Of a stretch of DNA of 64,000 nt, positions 46,385 to 54,820 are shown piece after piece. The stretch spans positions 3,796,501 to 3,860,500 of the forward strand of contig CP119318.1 in NCBI GenBank assembly GCA_029203105.1, given 5' to 3'. Source of the DNA: Candidatus Kaistia colombiensis (GTDB lineage: Bacteria; Pseudomonadota; Alphaproteobacteria; Rhizobiales; Kaistiaceae). The notes beneath the pieces were generated by a model. The model was not told where the DNA came from. It ran no database searches and was given only the letters and a program-made list of their open reading frames with translations. Each line of letters opens with the position of its first letter. Within the stretch, counting starts at the first letter, position 1. The position numbers and the translations under genes are program-made.

Positions 46385-48846
46385 CCCGTGACGTGCTCGA
46401 CCGTGCCGCCGCCGGCCATCGCCTCTCCGATACGGATGCAGTCGGCCTTTCGGACTGGACCGACCTCGCCCCGCTGGCGACGGTTGCCGCGGCGCTGCGG
46501 GACCAGGGCTTCGGCAACACCATCTCCTATTCACGAAAAGTCTTTATCCCGCTGACGCATCTGTGCCGGGATGTCTGCCATTATTGCACCTTCGCCCAGC
46601 CGCCGAAGCGCGGCGAGGCCGCCTATATGTCGGTCGATGCGGTCCTTGAAAGCGCGCGCCTCGGCGCCACCGCCGGCTGCACCGAGGCTCTATTCACCCT
46701 CGGCGACAAGCCAGAACTGCGCTACCGCGCCGCCAGCGACGGTCTCGCGGCCCTCGGCCACGCGCGCACGCTCGACTATTTGCATGAAGCCGCCGGACGC
46801 ACCTTCGCCGAGACCGGGCTGATGCCGCATCTCAATCCCGGCCTGATGGAAGCGGATGACCTCCGCCGCCTGCGCGATGTCTCGGCGTCGATGGGCATCA
46901 TGCTGGAAACGATCAGCGATCGGTTGTCGGAGCGCGGCGGACCCCATTTCGGCTCGCCCGACAAGCTCCCTGCCGCCCGTCTCGAGACCATCCGCCTTGC
47001 CGGCGAGGCGGCAGTGCCCTTCACCTCCGGCCTGCTGATCGGCATCGGCGAAACGCGGCGCGAACGGATCGAGGCGCTTTTGGCGCTGCGAACGTTGAAC
47101 GAGCGCTACGGCCACATCCAGGAAGTCATCGTCCAGAACTTCTGCGCCAAGCCCGAAACCCGCATGAGTTCGGCGCCAGAACCGGGCCTGGACGACCATC
47201 TCTGGACGATCGCCGTCGCCCGCCTGATCTTCGGGCCGGAGATGAGCATCCAGGCGCCGCCTAATCTCGCCAAGGGAACGCTCGGCCGCCTGATCGCTGC
47301 CGGCATCAATGACTGGGGCGGCGTGTCGCCGGTGACGCCCGACTACGTCAATCCGGAAGCGCCATGGCCGCATCTGGAAATCCTCGGCCGTGCCACCGAG
47401 GCCGCCGGCAAGCATCTGGTCCAGCGCCTACCGATCTATCCCACCTATCTGCGCGAGCCGGAGCGCTGGCTCGCGCCTGCATTCCGCACACCGGTGCTGG
47501 AGGCGATCGACTCGGATGGCTATGTGCGGGGCGAAGACTGGTCGCCCGGCAGCAACCAGCCGATACCGGCCTATGCCACGGCCTTGCTCTCGCCCGCAGC
47601 GCCGGCCATCACCGGTTCGATCGGCCGCGTACTGGACATGGCCCAGGCGGGCCGGTCCCTTGATGAAGCCGATGTGCTGCGCCTCTTCGCAGCCCGCGGC
47701 GGCGATCTCGTCGCAGTCTGCAAAGCGGCCGACGAACTGCGCGCCGCCGTCAATGGCGACACGGTCAGCTACGTCGTCACCCGTAACATCAACTATACGA
47801 ATGTCTGCTCGTTCAAGTGCCGCTTCTGCGCTTTCTCCAAGGGCAAGCTGGCCGAGAACCTACGCGGCACGCCCTATGATCTGAGCCTTGACGAGGTCGA
47901 GCGGCGCAGTTGCGAGGCATGGGAGCGCGGCGCCACCGAAGTTTGCATGCAGGGCGGTATCCACCCCGATTATACCGGCGAGACCTATCTCGACATCTGC
48001 CGGGCTGTGAAGGCGGCGGTGCCTGGCATGCATGTGCATGCCTTTTCGCCGCTCGAAGTCTGGCAGGGCGCGCATACACTCGGCATGCCGCTCGCCGAAT
48101 ATCTTTCGTCCCTGCGCGAGGCAGGCCTCGGCACCTTGCCGGGTACGGCTGCGGAAATCCTCGACGACGAAGTGCGCGAGGTGCTCTGTGCCGACAAGAT
48201 CCGCACCGACGAGTGGCTGGCGGTCATGAAGGCCGCCCATCGCGTCGGCCTGCGCAGCACGTCGACCATCATGTTTGGCCATATCGAACGGCCGGTGCAT
48301 TGGGCGCGTCACATCCGCCGCGTCCGCGACCTGCAGCAGGAGACCGGCGGCTTTACCGAGTTCGTGCCCCTGCCCTTCGTCCACATGGAAGCCCCGATCT
48401 ACCTGAAGGGCATGGCCCGACGCGGCCCCACTTTCCGGGAAGTGCTGCTGATGCATGCGGTGCCGCGCCTCGCGCTCCATCCCCACATCACCAATATCCA
48501 GGCTTCCTGGGTCAAGCTCGGCGCAGAGGGCGTGGCGCTAGCGCTGCGCGCCGGCGTCAACGATCTCGGCGGCACCTTGATGAACGAGACGATCTCGCGC
48601 GCCGCCGGCGCCTCGCATGGTCAGGAAATGTCCCCGGAGTTGATGGAAGAGCTGATCCGCTCCTGCGGGCGAACGCCCTTGCAACGGACGACCCTCTACG
48701 ATCCCGTATCTTCAGAACGGCGCGCCATGTCCTTCGGTGCCGGCACGCTTTTGGACGTCGTCAACACTCCGTTGCGTCGCCGTGGCAGCGTCGCCGGGCC
48801 GGAGCGCTATGCCGCGCGCCGGGATTCTCGACTGGACCTCGTCTAG
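46381..48846 (+). CDS. fbiC: FO synthase, fused CofG-CofH (FbiC type)
   Basis: An 821-aa bifunctional radical SAM enzyme making the deazaflavin FO from a ribityl-aminouracil and tyrosine. The N-terminal CofG half has the cluster Cys62-x3-Cys66-x2-Cys69 (LCRDVCHYCTF) and the C-terminal CofH half Cys476-x3-Cys480-x2-Cys483 (VCSFKCRFCAFSK). Further segments: PHLNPGLMEADDLRRLRDVS, FCAKPETRM, EVCMQGGIHPDYTGETYLD and PLPFVHMEAPIYLKG. Fusion is the actinobacterial/proteobacterial form; archaea have two proteins. Start at MTRDVLDRAAAGHRL, coupled to cofC. Last gene of the operon. Confidence 0.96.
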   Translation: MTRDVLDRAAAGHRLSDTDAVGLSDWTDLAPLATVAAALRDQGFGNTISYSRKVFIPLTHLCRDVCHYCTFAQPPKRGEAAYMSVDAVLESARLGATAGCTEALFTLGDKPELRYRAASDGLAALGHARTLDYLHEAAGRTFAETGLMPHLNPGLMEADDLRRLRDVSASMGIMLETISDRLSERGGPHFGSPDKLPAARLETIRLAGEAAVPFTSGLLIGIGETRRERIEALLALRTLNERYGHIQEVIVQNFCAKPETRMSSAPEPGLDDHLWTIAVARLIFGPEMSIQAPPNLAKGTLGRLIAAGINDWGGVSPVTPDYVNPEAPWPHLEILGRATEAAGKHLVQRLPIYPTYLREPERWLAPAFRTPVLEAIDSDGYVRGEDWSPGSNQPIPAYATALLSPAAPAITGSIGRVLDMAQAGRSLDEADVLRLFAARGGDLVAVCKAADELRAAVNGDTVSYVVTRNINYTNVCSFKCRFCAFSKGKLAENLRGTPYDLSLDEVERRSCEAWERGATEVCMQGGIHPDYTGETYLDICRAVKAAVPGMHVHAFSPLEVWQGAHTLGMPLAEYLSSLREAGLGTLPGTAAEILDDEVREVLCADKIRTDEWLAVMKAAHRVGLRSTSTIMFGHIERPVHWARHIRRVRDLQQETGGFTEFVPLPFVHMEAPIYLKGMARRGPTFREVLLMHAVPRLALHPHITNIQASWVKLGAEGVALALRAGVNDLGGTLMNETISRAAGASHGQEMSPELMEELIRSCGRTPLQRTTLYDPVSSERRAMSFGAGTLLDVVNTPLRRRGSVAGPERYAARRDSRLDLV

Positions 48847-48897
48847 AAAGCTATCTAGCGCAACGAGATCGCTTCGATCCAACAAAGCGTAGAAATA

Positions 48898-48922
48898 CCG
48901 GCGGAGATTGCCTCTCCGCCGG
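48898..48922 (-). terminator. Hairpin between convergent fbiC and nucleoside hydrolase
   Basis: CCGGCGGAGA / TCTCCGCCGG, a perfect 10-bp stem with a five-base loop. On the minus strand it is followed by UAUUUCU, so it probably ends the nucleoside hydrolase transcript and may act in both directions. Confidence 0.7.
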
Positions 48923-48935
48923 AAACCGTCCTGCC

Positions 48936-49880
48936 TTACGGCAGGCGCGACAGCCGTTCCAGCAGCAACTCGTAGAACGGCGGATTGTCGAGCTCACGGA
49001 GCACGAGGCAATTCGTCGGCTTCTTGGTGACATTCCACCAATCGACCACGGTCATGCCCATGGTTGTCGGCGACGTGATCTCGATCGCCACATGGCATTC
49101 GCGGCCCTTGAACAGATCAGGTCGCAGCAGGTAGCCGATCACACAGGGATCGTGCAGCGGATATTCGTCAGTGCCGAATTTCTGGTTGCCGTATTCCTGG
49201 TAGAATTCGGCCATACCGGCCGCCTGGATCGCCGTGTGGGTGCCGACGGCCCGCAGCCGTTTGAGCCAGGCCGGCGTCATCACCGCCTTATAGGTGCAGT
49301 CGATCGGCACCATTGTTAGCTTCACGCCGGACGTGAACACGACATGCGCTGCGTGCGGATCAACGAAGATGTTGAACTCGGCCGCCGGCGTGGTGTTGCC
49401 GCCTTCGAAGAAGCCCCCCCCCATCAGCACGACTTCGCGGATGCGTGGCACGATGGCCGGGCACTTCACCATCGCCATGGCAATGTTGGTCAGCGGCCCC
49501 AGCGGACACAGCGTGATCTCACCCGGCTCGGCCGCCATGACGGTGTCGATGATGAAGTCGACAGCATGCCGGTCAGCGAGCGGGCGCGATGGCTCCAGCA
49601 GTTCGCAGCCATCCAGGCCGCTGTCGCCATGCACATATTCCGCCGTGAACAAGGGGCGCACCATGGGACGCTCGCAACCCGGATAGACCGGGATATCACC
49701 CCGCCCGGCAAGCTCGAGCACCATCTGGGCATTCCGCGCGGTGCGCGACAGCGGCACGTTTCCGGCGACAGCCGTAAGGCCGACAACCTCCAGCTCGGAC
49801 GGGGAGCCCAACGCCAAAAGGATCGCGAACGCGTCATCCTGCCCCGGATCGGTGTCGATGATAATCTTGCGTGGCGCCAT
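48936..49880 (-). CDS. Inosine-uridine-preferring-type nucleoside hydrolase
   Basis: A 314-aa IUNH-family enzyme cleaving the N-glycosidic bond of nucleosides (or related N-ribosyl compounds). The N-terminal DTDPGQDDAFAILLALGSP is the calcium-binding signature; EFNIFVDPHAAHVVF and LHDPCVIGYLLRPDLF provide the nucleoside-binding and final Asp positions. Start at MAPRKIIIDTDPG, 78 codons inside a longer open frame that has no similarity upstream. It is on the minus strand, convergent to the F420 operon and divergent from the ABC transporter; whether it belongs to the same pathway is unclear. Confidence 0.88.
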   Translation of the reverse strand: MAPRKIIIDTDPGQDDAFAILLALGSPSELEVVGLTAVAGNVPLSRTARNAQMVLELAGRGDIPVYPGCERPMVRPLFTAEYVHGDSGLDGCELLEPSRPLADRHAVDFIIDTVMAAEPGEITLCPLGPLTNIAMAMVKCPAIVPRIREVVLMGGGFFEGGNTTPAAEFNIFVDPHAAHVVFTSGVKLTMVPIDCTYKAVMTPAWLKRLRAVGTHTAIQAAGMAEFYQEYGNQKFGTDEYPLHDPCVIGYLLRPDLFKGRECHVAIEITSPTTMGMTVVDWWNVTKKPTNCLVLRELDNPPFYELLLERLSRLP

Positions 49881-50235
49881 GCTCGAAATCCCGTTGGAGA
49901 AGCGATTGCCCAGCTTAGCCAAGCTACCCCGGAGAATCGTCTGTCCGAACTTCCGCCGGCAGGCGTTTCTCCGGCACGGGCGTCGAGGCGTCGGCAGAAA
50001 CTGCCGCCGCATGCCCCGGAATGGGTCATGTGGCGGTATCCAGCCGGCACGACGCGGATGCCGCGTCGCATCATCTTCGGAAGGCGGGCGTCGCGGCGAA
50101 ACTCCTTCGGTCAACCTCCACGCCGGTTGATTGTTTCTCCTCTTACCCCCGACTAGTCTGGATCATGCTGGGCACCGCAACGACGGCGCACAAAACGAAC
50201 AATTAAAACAGCCTCCAGATCCAGAGAGACGAACG
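49881..50235. promoter_or_regulatory. Divergent upstream region of nucleoside hydrolase and ABC transporter
   Basis: 355 bases without a supported gene, between divergent units, so promoters for both are expected. A small perfect inverted repeat AGCTT-AGCC-AAGCT (49912-49925) lies about 30 bases upstream of the hydrolase ATG and could be an operator. I could not assign a sigma-70 promoter with confidence. Confidence 0.45.
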
Positions 50236-51354
50236 ATGAAGATGACAGGGTTGCCTTTGGCATTTTGCAGCGTGCTCGCCGTTCTCGGCCTGCAGGGTCC
50301 CGCCCGCGCGGCAGATCCGATCCAGATCGGCGTGATCGCCAACCTGACAGGCCAGGACGTCAAGACCAGCGTGCAGATGAGCCGTGGCGTTGAACTTGCC
50401 GCCGATGACATCAACGCGGCCGGCGGCATTGACGGCCGGCCGATCAAGCTGATCGTCGAGGATTCCGAATATCGCGCCCAGGAAGCTCTGAACGCGGCAA
50501 CCAAGCTCTACAACGTCGACAAGGTCGAAGCCGCCATCATGTTCGGCGGCAGCAGCCTGATGATCCCGGTGGCGGAACTTGCCAGGGACAAGGGCAAGAT
50601 CCTGATCAACACCTCGTCGTCCTCGCCCAAGCTCGGCAATTATCCCGGCACGCTTTTCAGCATCCTGCCGCTCGACGACATTCTGTCGAAGGAACTCGGC
50701 AACCTCATCGCCGATAGCGGCGCCAAGACCGCTGCCGTCGTCGTTCCCAACAATGCCTTCGGCCTCGGCGTCGCCGAAGCCGCCGCTGCCGCCTTCGAAG
50801 CCAAGGGCGGCAAGATCGTCGAGAATATCGCCTATACCGAGGGGCAGCCCGACTATCGCGCCGACGTGCAGGCCCTCGTCAAGGCCAAGCCGGATGCGAT
50901 CATCACCGCCGGCTATGGCGATGACTCCCGCACCGTGCTGCGCAACGTACGCGAACTCGGCATCAACGCGACTTGGTTCGCGGCCTATCCCTCCATCCTC
51001 GAAGTTGACAACAAGGAATGGATGAACGGCCGCCTCCTGGGCGTCGACAATGGCGGTTATTCGCAGGGCGTCGGCAAGGCCGTGCAGGACAAGTATGCCG
51101 CCAAGTTCGGCGACAAGGACATCCTGGCCCATGTCTATTACGGCTATGACGCCATGATGGTTCTGGCCGAGGCGATGAAGAAGGGCGGCACCGACGCCGC
51201 CGCGATCGCCAAGGCCATGCCGGAAGTCGTCAAGACCTTTGACGGCGCCAGCGGCAAGATCGTCTGGGACGATCGCGGCCAGCGCATCGATCCGCCGATC
51301 GACGTCCTGACCTACAAGGATGGCAAGTTCGAGACGACCGCGACCCGCAACTGA
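50236..51354 (+). CDS. ABC transporter substrate-binding protein (LivJ/HAAT type)
   Basis: A 372-aa periplasmic binding protein of the branched-chain-amino-acid family. Signal peptide MKMTGLPLAFCSVLAVLGLQ to ARA-A, then the type I fold: IQIGVIANLTGQDVKTSVQM, GVELAADDINAAGGIDGRPI and KLIVEDSEYRAQEALNAATK. Ligand unknown; this family also binds amides, purines, urea and aromatic acids. Start at 50236; an upstream in-frame extension of 35 codons lacks signal-peptide character. First gene of the importer operon. Confidence 0.9.
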   Translation: MKMTGLPLAFCSVLAVLGLQGPARAADPIQIGVIANLTGQDVKTSVQMSRGVELAADDINAAGGIDGRPIKLIVEDSEYRAQEALNAATKLYNVDKVEAAIMFGGSSLMIPVAELARDKGKILINTSSSSPKLGNYPGTLFSILPLDDILSKELGNLIADSGAKTAAVVVPNNAFGLGVAEAAAAAFEAKGGKIVENIAYTEGQPDYRADVQALVKAKPDAIITAGYGDDSRTVLRNVRELGINATWFAAYPSILEVDNKEWMNGRLLGVDNGGYSQGVGKAVQDKYAAKFGDKDILAHVYYGYDAMMVLAEAMKKGGTDAAAIAKAMPEVVKTFDGASGKIVWDDRGQRIDPPIDVLTYKDGKFETTATRN

Positions 51355-51447
51355 TCCCGCCCTTCGCAGCAGCCGCCGCCACAAGCCCCCGGGGCCTCGT
51401 GACGGCGGCTGCATCCTTGCCCTATCGTAGGAACGGCGCCGTCACCC

Positions 51448-52341
51448 GTGATCCAGGTTCTTGTCAACTCGATCGTCTACGCCAGCGAAATCGCCATCAT
51501 CGCAGTCGGTGTATCGCTGTGTTACTCGATCCTTCGCTTCGCCAATTTCGCGCATATCCAGTTCGCGGTCGTTGGCGGCTACCTCACCTATAGCTTCGCC
51601 ACCATTCCTGGCCTCGCCCTGCCCCTGCCGCTGGCGATGCTCGCTAGCGCGGTCGTCACCGGCCTCATGGCGATCCTGATCGACATCCTCGTCTTCAGTC
51701 GGCTGCGCAACACGTCGGCCGAGGGCAAGATGATCGTTTCCTGGGGCGTGGCTCTGTTCATCCGCTCGATCGTCGCGGCGATCTACGGCGGCTCGGCACG
51801 CGTCTTCGACGTCCCAAGCAGCACCATCGTGGTCGGCGACGCCGTATTCACGACGCTGGACGTCGCCATAGCCTGCGCGACCCTCGTGCTGATGGTCGCC
51901 CTGCATCTGTTCCTGTATCGCACCCGTGTCGGCTCGGGCCTTCGCGCCCTTGCCAGCAACCAGGAGTTGGCCGTCACGCGCGGCATTCCCGGCGACCGGC
52001 TTATCCGGCTGATGTGGTTCCTGTCCGGCAGCCTGGCCGCCATCGGCGGATCCCTGATTGCCATTCAGACGCGCCTGCAGCCCAGCATGGATCTCGTCAT
52101 CCTGCTGCCAATCTTCGCCGCAGTGACCATCGGCGGCCTGAACAACGTCTTCGGGGCGGTGATCGGCGCTGTGATCCTGTCGCTGGCGCAGAACTTCCTG
52201 ATCTGGATCGACTTCGGCTCGCTGTTCTTCGGCGACCCCTGGCACATACCCACGAAATTCCGAGACTATGTCGCGGTCCTCGCGCTCGTCCTTGTGCTGC
52301 TACTGCGCTCGCGCAGTTCCGCGGCAGCGGCCAAGAGGTAA
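51448..52341 (+). CDS. ABC transporter permease (LivH type)
   Basis: A 297-aa inner-membrane permease with multiple hydrophobic helices and the family segment SILRFANFAHIQFAVVGGYL; the EAA-like region is LASNQELAVTRGIPGDRLIR followed by GGSLIAIQTRLQPSMDL. Start is GTG at 51448. It would pair with the LivM permease encoded six bases downstream. Confidence 0.9.
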   Translation: MIQVLVNSIVYASEIAIIAVGVSLCYSILRFANFAHIQFAVVGGYLTYSFATIPGLALPLPLAMLASAVVTGLMAILIDILVFSRLRNTSAEGKMIVSWGVALFIRSIVAAIYGGSARVFDVPSSTIVVGDAVFTTLDVAIACATLVLMVALHLFLYRTRVGSGLRALASNQELAVTRGIPGDRLIRLMWFLSGSLAAIGGSLIAIQTRLQPSMDLVILLPIFAAVTIGGLNNVFGAVIGAVILSLAQNFLIWIDFGSLFFGDPWHIPTKFRDYVAVLALVLVLLLRSRSSAAAAKR

Positions 52342-52346
52342 CCGCC

Positions 52347-53222
52347 ATGCTAGATTTCGCCATCTATTCGATCACCATCATCGCGGTCTGGTCGGTACTT
52401 GCCCTTAGCCTGAACATCCAGTTCGGCATGACCGGACTGGTCAATTTCGGCCAGATCCTGCCGTTCGCGCTCGGCTCCTACGCTGCCGGCATCTCGGCCT
52501 CGCTCGGCTATCCCTGGTGGATCGGCGCCCTCGCCGGGCTGATCGCGGCTCCTCTCATCGCCCTGCTTGTCATCATGCCGGCACAACGGCTGGCGCAGGA
52601 CTATTGGGCGCTGATCACGCTCGGCGCGGCCGAGATCTTCCGTCTCACGGTTCTCAATGCGCCGGCTTTAACCGGCGGCGCCGACGGCCTCGTCGTGCCG
52701 CGCTTCATCGATCCGACCTTGGCAATGAGCGTTGCCCTGGCCGTGCTGGCCGTCACCTTCTTGCTGGCCCAGCGCATCAGTTCGTCGCCCTATGGCCGTA
52801 TGCTGCGGGTGTTGCGCGAGGACGAGATCCTGGCCTCGACGCTTGGCCGTAGTCCCATCCGCTACCAGGCCTCCGTCTCCGTCATTGCCTGGATGATGGC
52901 CGCGGCGGCGGGTGTCACCTACGCCCACATCACGGGCTACGTGGCGCCCTCCAGCTTCACCGTCACCGAGACCTTCATCATCTGGACTGCGGTGATCCTC
53001 GGCGGCCCCGGACGCAACATCGGCGTCATTTTTGGCGCGGCGATCATCCAGTTGCTCGGTGTCTCGTCCCGCTTCGTCGCCCAGTGGATCGACCTTCCGC
53101 CCGACCTGATCGCCAATCTGCGCCTTGCCTCTTTCGGCCTGGTGCTGGTGCTGATGTTCCTCTATCGGCCGCAGGGCCTCATCCCCGAAGCCAAGCAGGT
53201 GCATGATGCTGAGCGCAACTGA
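52347..53222 (+). CDS. ABC transporter permease (LivM type)
   Basis: A 291-aa permease with about eight to ten membrane segments. Family features: LALSLNIQFGMTGLVNFGQI, AQDYWALITLGAAEIFRL, the EAA-like REDEILASTLGRSPIRYQAS and ILGGPGRNIGVIFGAAIIQL. Start set at MLDFAIYSITIIAVWSV; the longer open frame begins inside the LivH gene. The 3' end overlaps the LivG gene by 20 bases. Confidence 0.9.
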   Translation: MLDFAIYSITIIAVWSVLALSLNIQFGMTGLVNFGQILPFALGSYAAGISASLGYPWWIGALAGLIAAPLIALLVIMPAQRLAQDYWALITLGAAEIFRLTVLNAPALTGGADGLVVPRFIDPTLAMSVALAVLAVTFLLAQRISSSPYGRMLRVLREDEILASTLGRSPIRYQASVSVIAWMMAAAAGVTYAHITGYVAPSSFTVTETFIIWTAVILGGPGRNIGVIFGAAIIQLLGVSSRFVAQWIDLPPDLIANLRLASFGLVLVLMFLYRPQGLIPEAKQVHDAERN

Positions 53223-53967
53223 CATCACCCTCTCCTTCGGTGGTTTCAAGGCGCTGCGTGGCGTCACTATCGAGGCGAAGCCTGGCACGGTGACGGGGCT
53301 GATCGGTCCCAACGGCTCCGGCAAGTCAACGCTCCTCAATGTCATCGGCGGCGTCTATGTGCCGGATAGCGGCCAGTTGACCCTTGGCGGTCAGCCGTTG
53401 CCGCTCGGCCGGCCCGATAGGGTCGCCCAGGCCGGCATTGGCCGAACCTTCCAGGTGCCCCGCCTCGCCCATCGCCTGACCGTGTTCCAGAACATGCTGG
53501 CCGGCGAGCGCGACCATTGCGGCGAGCGCGTCGCCGATCTGTTCCTCAGGCCCGGCAAGGTCAAGGCGCAGGAAAGACAGGCGAGCGAACGGGCAACCGC
53601 CATGCTCAAGAGACTCGGCCTTGGCCACAAGGCCAATGACTATGCCGGCAGCCTCTCGGGCGGGCAGCAGAAGCTATTGACCATGGGCATGCTGCTGATG
53701 TCGGATCCGGCTGCGCTCCTGCTCGACGAACCGGCGGCGGGCGTCAATCCGGTGCTGATCGAACAGCAGGTGGCGCTGCTCAATACGCTGCGTGACGAAG
53801 GACGGATCATCATCCTGATCGAGCACAACATGGAAATGATCGCCGATGTGTGCGACCGCGTCTTCGTGCTGGATGGCGGCCAGGTGATCGCCGAAGGCAC
53901 ACCGGCCGAAATTCGCGGCAACGAGACCGTGATCCGTTCCTATCTCGGCCAACCGGCAAACTCCTAG
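53203..53967 (+). CDS. ABC transporter ATP-binding protein (LivG type)
   Basis: A 254-aa ATPase with Walker A GPNGSGKST, signature LSGGQQK, Walker B ALLLDEPAAGVNP and the H-loop IEHNME. The AGVNP extension of the Walker B strand is typical of LivG. Two ATG codons in tandem (53203 and 53206) are both possible starts. It overlaps LivM and would energise the importer. Confidence 0.92.
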   Translation: MMLSATDITLSFGGFKALRGVTIEAKPGTVTGLIGPNGSGKSTLLNVIGGVYVPDSGQLTLGGQPLPLGRPDRVAQAGIGRTFQVPRLAHRLTVFQNMLAGERDHCGERVADLFLRPGKVKAQERQASERATAMLKRLGLGHKANDYAGSLSGGQQKLLTMGMLLMSDPAALLLDEPAAGVNPVLIEQQVALLNTLRDEGRIIILIEHNMEMIADVCDRVFVLDGGQVIAEGTPAEIRGNETVIRSYLGQPANS

Positions 53968-53977
53968 GAACTGGCGC

Positions 53978-54697
53978 ATGGACATTCTCTCCCTGAAGAA
54001 CGTGACCGCCGGCTACGGAACGATCACGGTTCTGAACGACCTTTCGCTGACGTTGCGGGCTGGCGAGATCCTCACCATTCTCGGCGCCAATGGCTGCGGC
54101 AAGTCCACCGTCCTGAAGACGGCCATGGGTCTTACCCGCGTTACAGGCGGAGCCCTGGCACTGGGTGACAAGTCGATCACAGCCACCCCCTCCCACCTCC
54201 GCGCTGCCGCCGGCCTCGGCTATGTTCCGCAAACCCGCAATGTTTTCCAGGACATGAGCGTCATCGATAATCTGCGCATGGGCGGCTATCTGCGGCCGAA
54301 GCAGTTTGAACACGACGTCGAGGAGGTCTTCGCCCTCTTCCCCAGGGTCAAGGAGCGGCGGCGCGAACGCGCCGGCAATCTCAGCGGCGGAGAACGGCGT
54401 ATGCTGTCGATCGGCCTGACGCTTCTCCTGAAGCCGAAGGTGCTGTTGCTGGACGAGCCGAGCAGCGATCTTGCCCCGGCCACCGTCGACATCGTCTTCA
54501 GGGCGATTCAGGACATCCACACCTCGCTGTCGATCCCCATCCTGCTGGTCGAGCAGAACGTCAACAAGGCGCTCGAGATCGCCAATCGGGTCTGCGTCCT
54601 CGTGCGCGGCCGCGAGGCGCTGGACGCGCCCGCCGGCGAGATAGACACCCGCCACCTGCATGACCTCTTCATGGATGGCGGCGTGCGGACGAGTTGA
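53978..54697 (+). CDS. ABC transporter ATP-binding protein (LivF type)
   Basis: A 239-aa ATPase with Walker A GANGCGKST, signature LSGGERR, Walker B VLLLDEPSSDLAP and H-loop-like VEQNVNKAL (Gln in place of His, usual in LivF). GYVPQTRNVFQDMSVIDNLR is the Q-loop region. Last gene of the five-gene importer; eleven bases after LivG. Confidence 0.92.
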   Translation: MDILSLKNVTAGYGTITVLNDLSLTLRAGEILTILGANGCGKSTVLKTAMGLTRVTGGALALGDKSITATPSHLRAAAGLGYVPQTRNVFQDMSVIDNLRMGGYLRPKQFEHDVEEVFALFPRVKERRRERAGNLSGGERRMLSIGLTLLLKPKVLLLDEPSSDLAPATVDIVFRAIQDIHTSLSIPILLVEQNVNKALEIANRVCVLVRGREALDAPAGEIDTRHLHDLFMDGGVRTS

Positions 54698-54759
54698 GCT
54701 TTTCCTTCAACGCGCGCGACGCGCGGCCGCCATACGCCGGCTCGCCGTCGCGGCGACCA

Positions 54760-54790
54760 CGTTTAGCGTAAACGCTCGGCTTCCCCGAGC
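54760..54790. promoter_or_regulatory. Palindrome plus hairpin upstream of the NodB-fold hydrolase
   Basis: CGTTTA-GCG-TAAACG (54760-54774) is a perfect 15-base dyad, AT-rich compared with its surroundings, immediately followed by GCTCGG-CTTCC-CCGAGC (774-790 end). The dyad looks like a regulator operator 47 bases before the ATG at 54821; the second element may be a weak terminator for the importer operon. Function inferred from symmetry and place. Confidence 0.4.
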
Positions 54791-54820
54791 GGCGATGGCT
54801 TTCCTGAGGATGAGGCCTCG

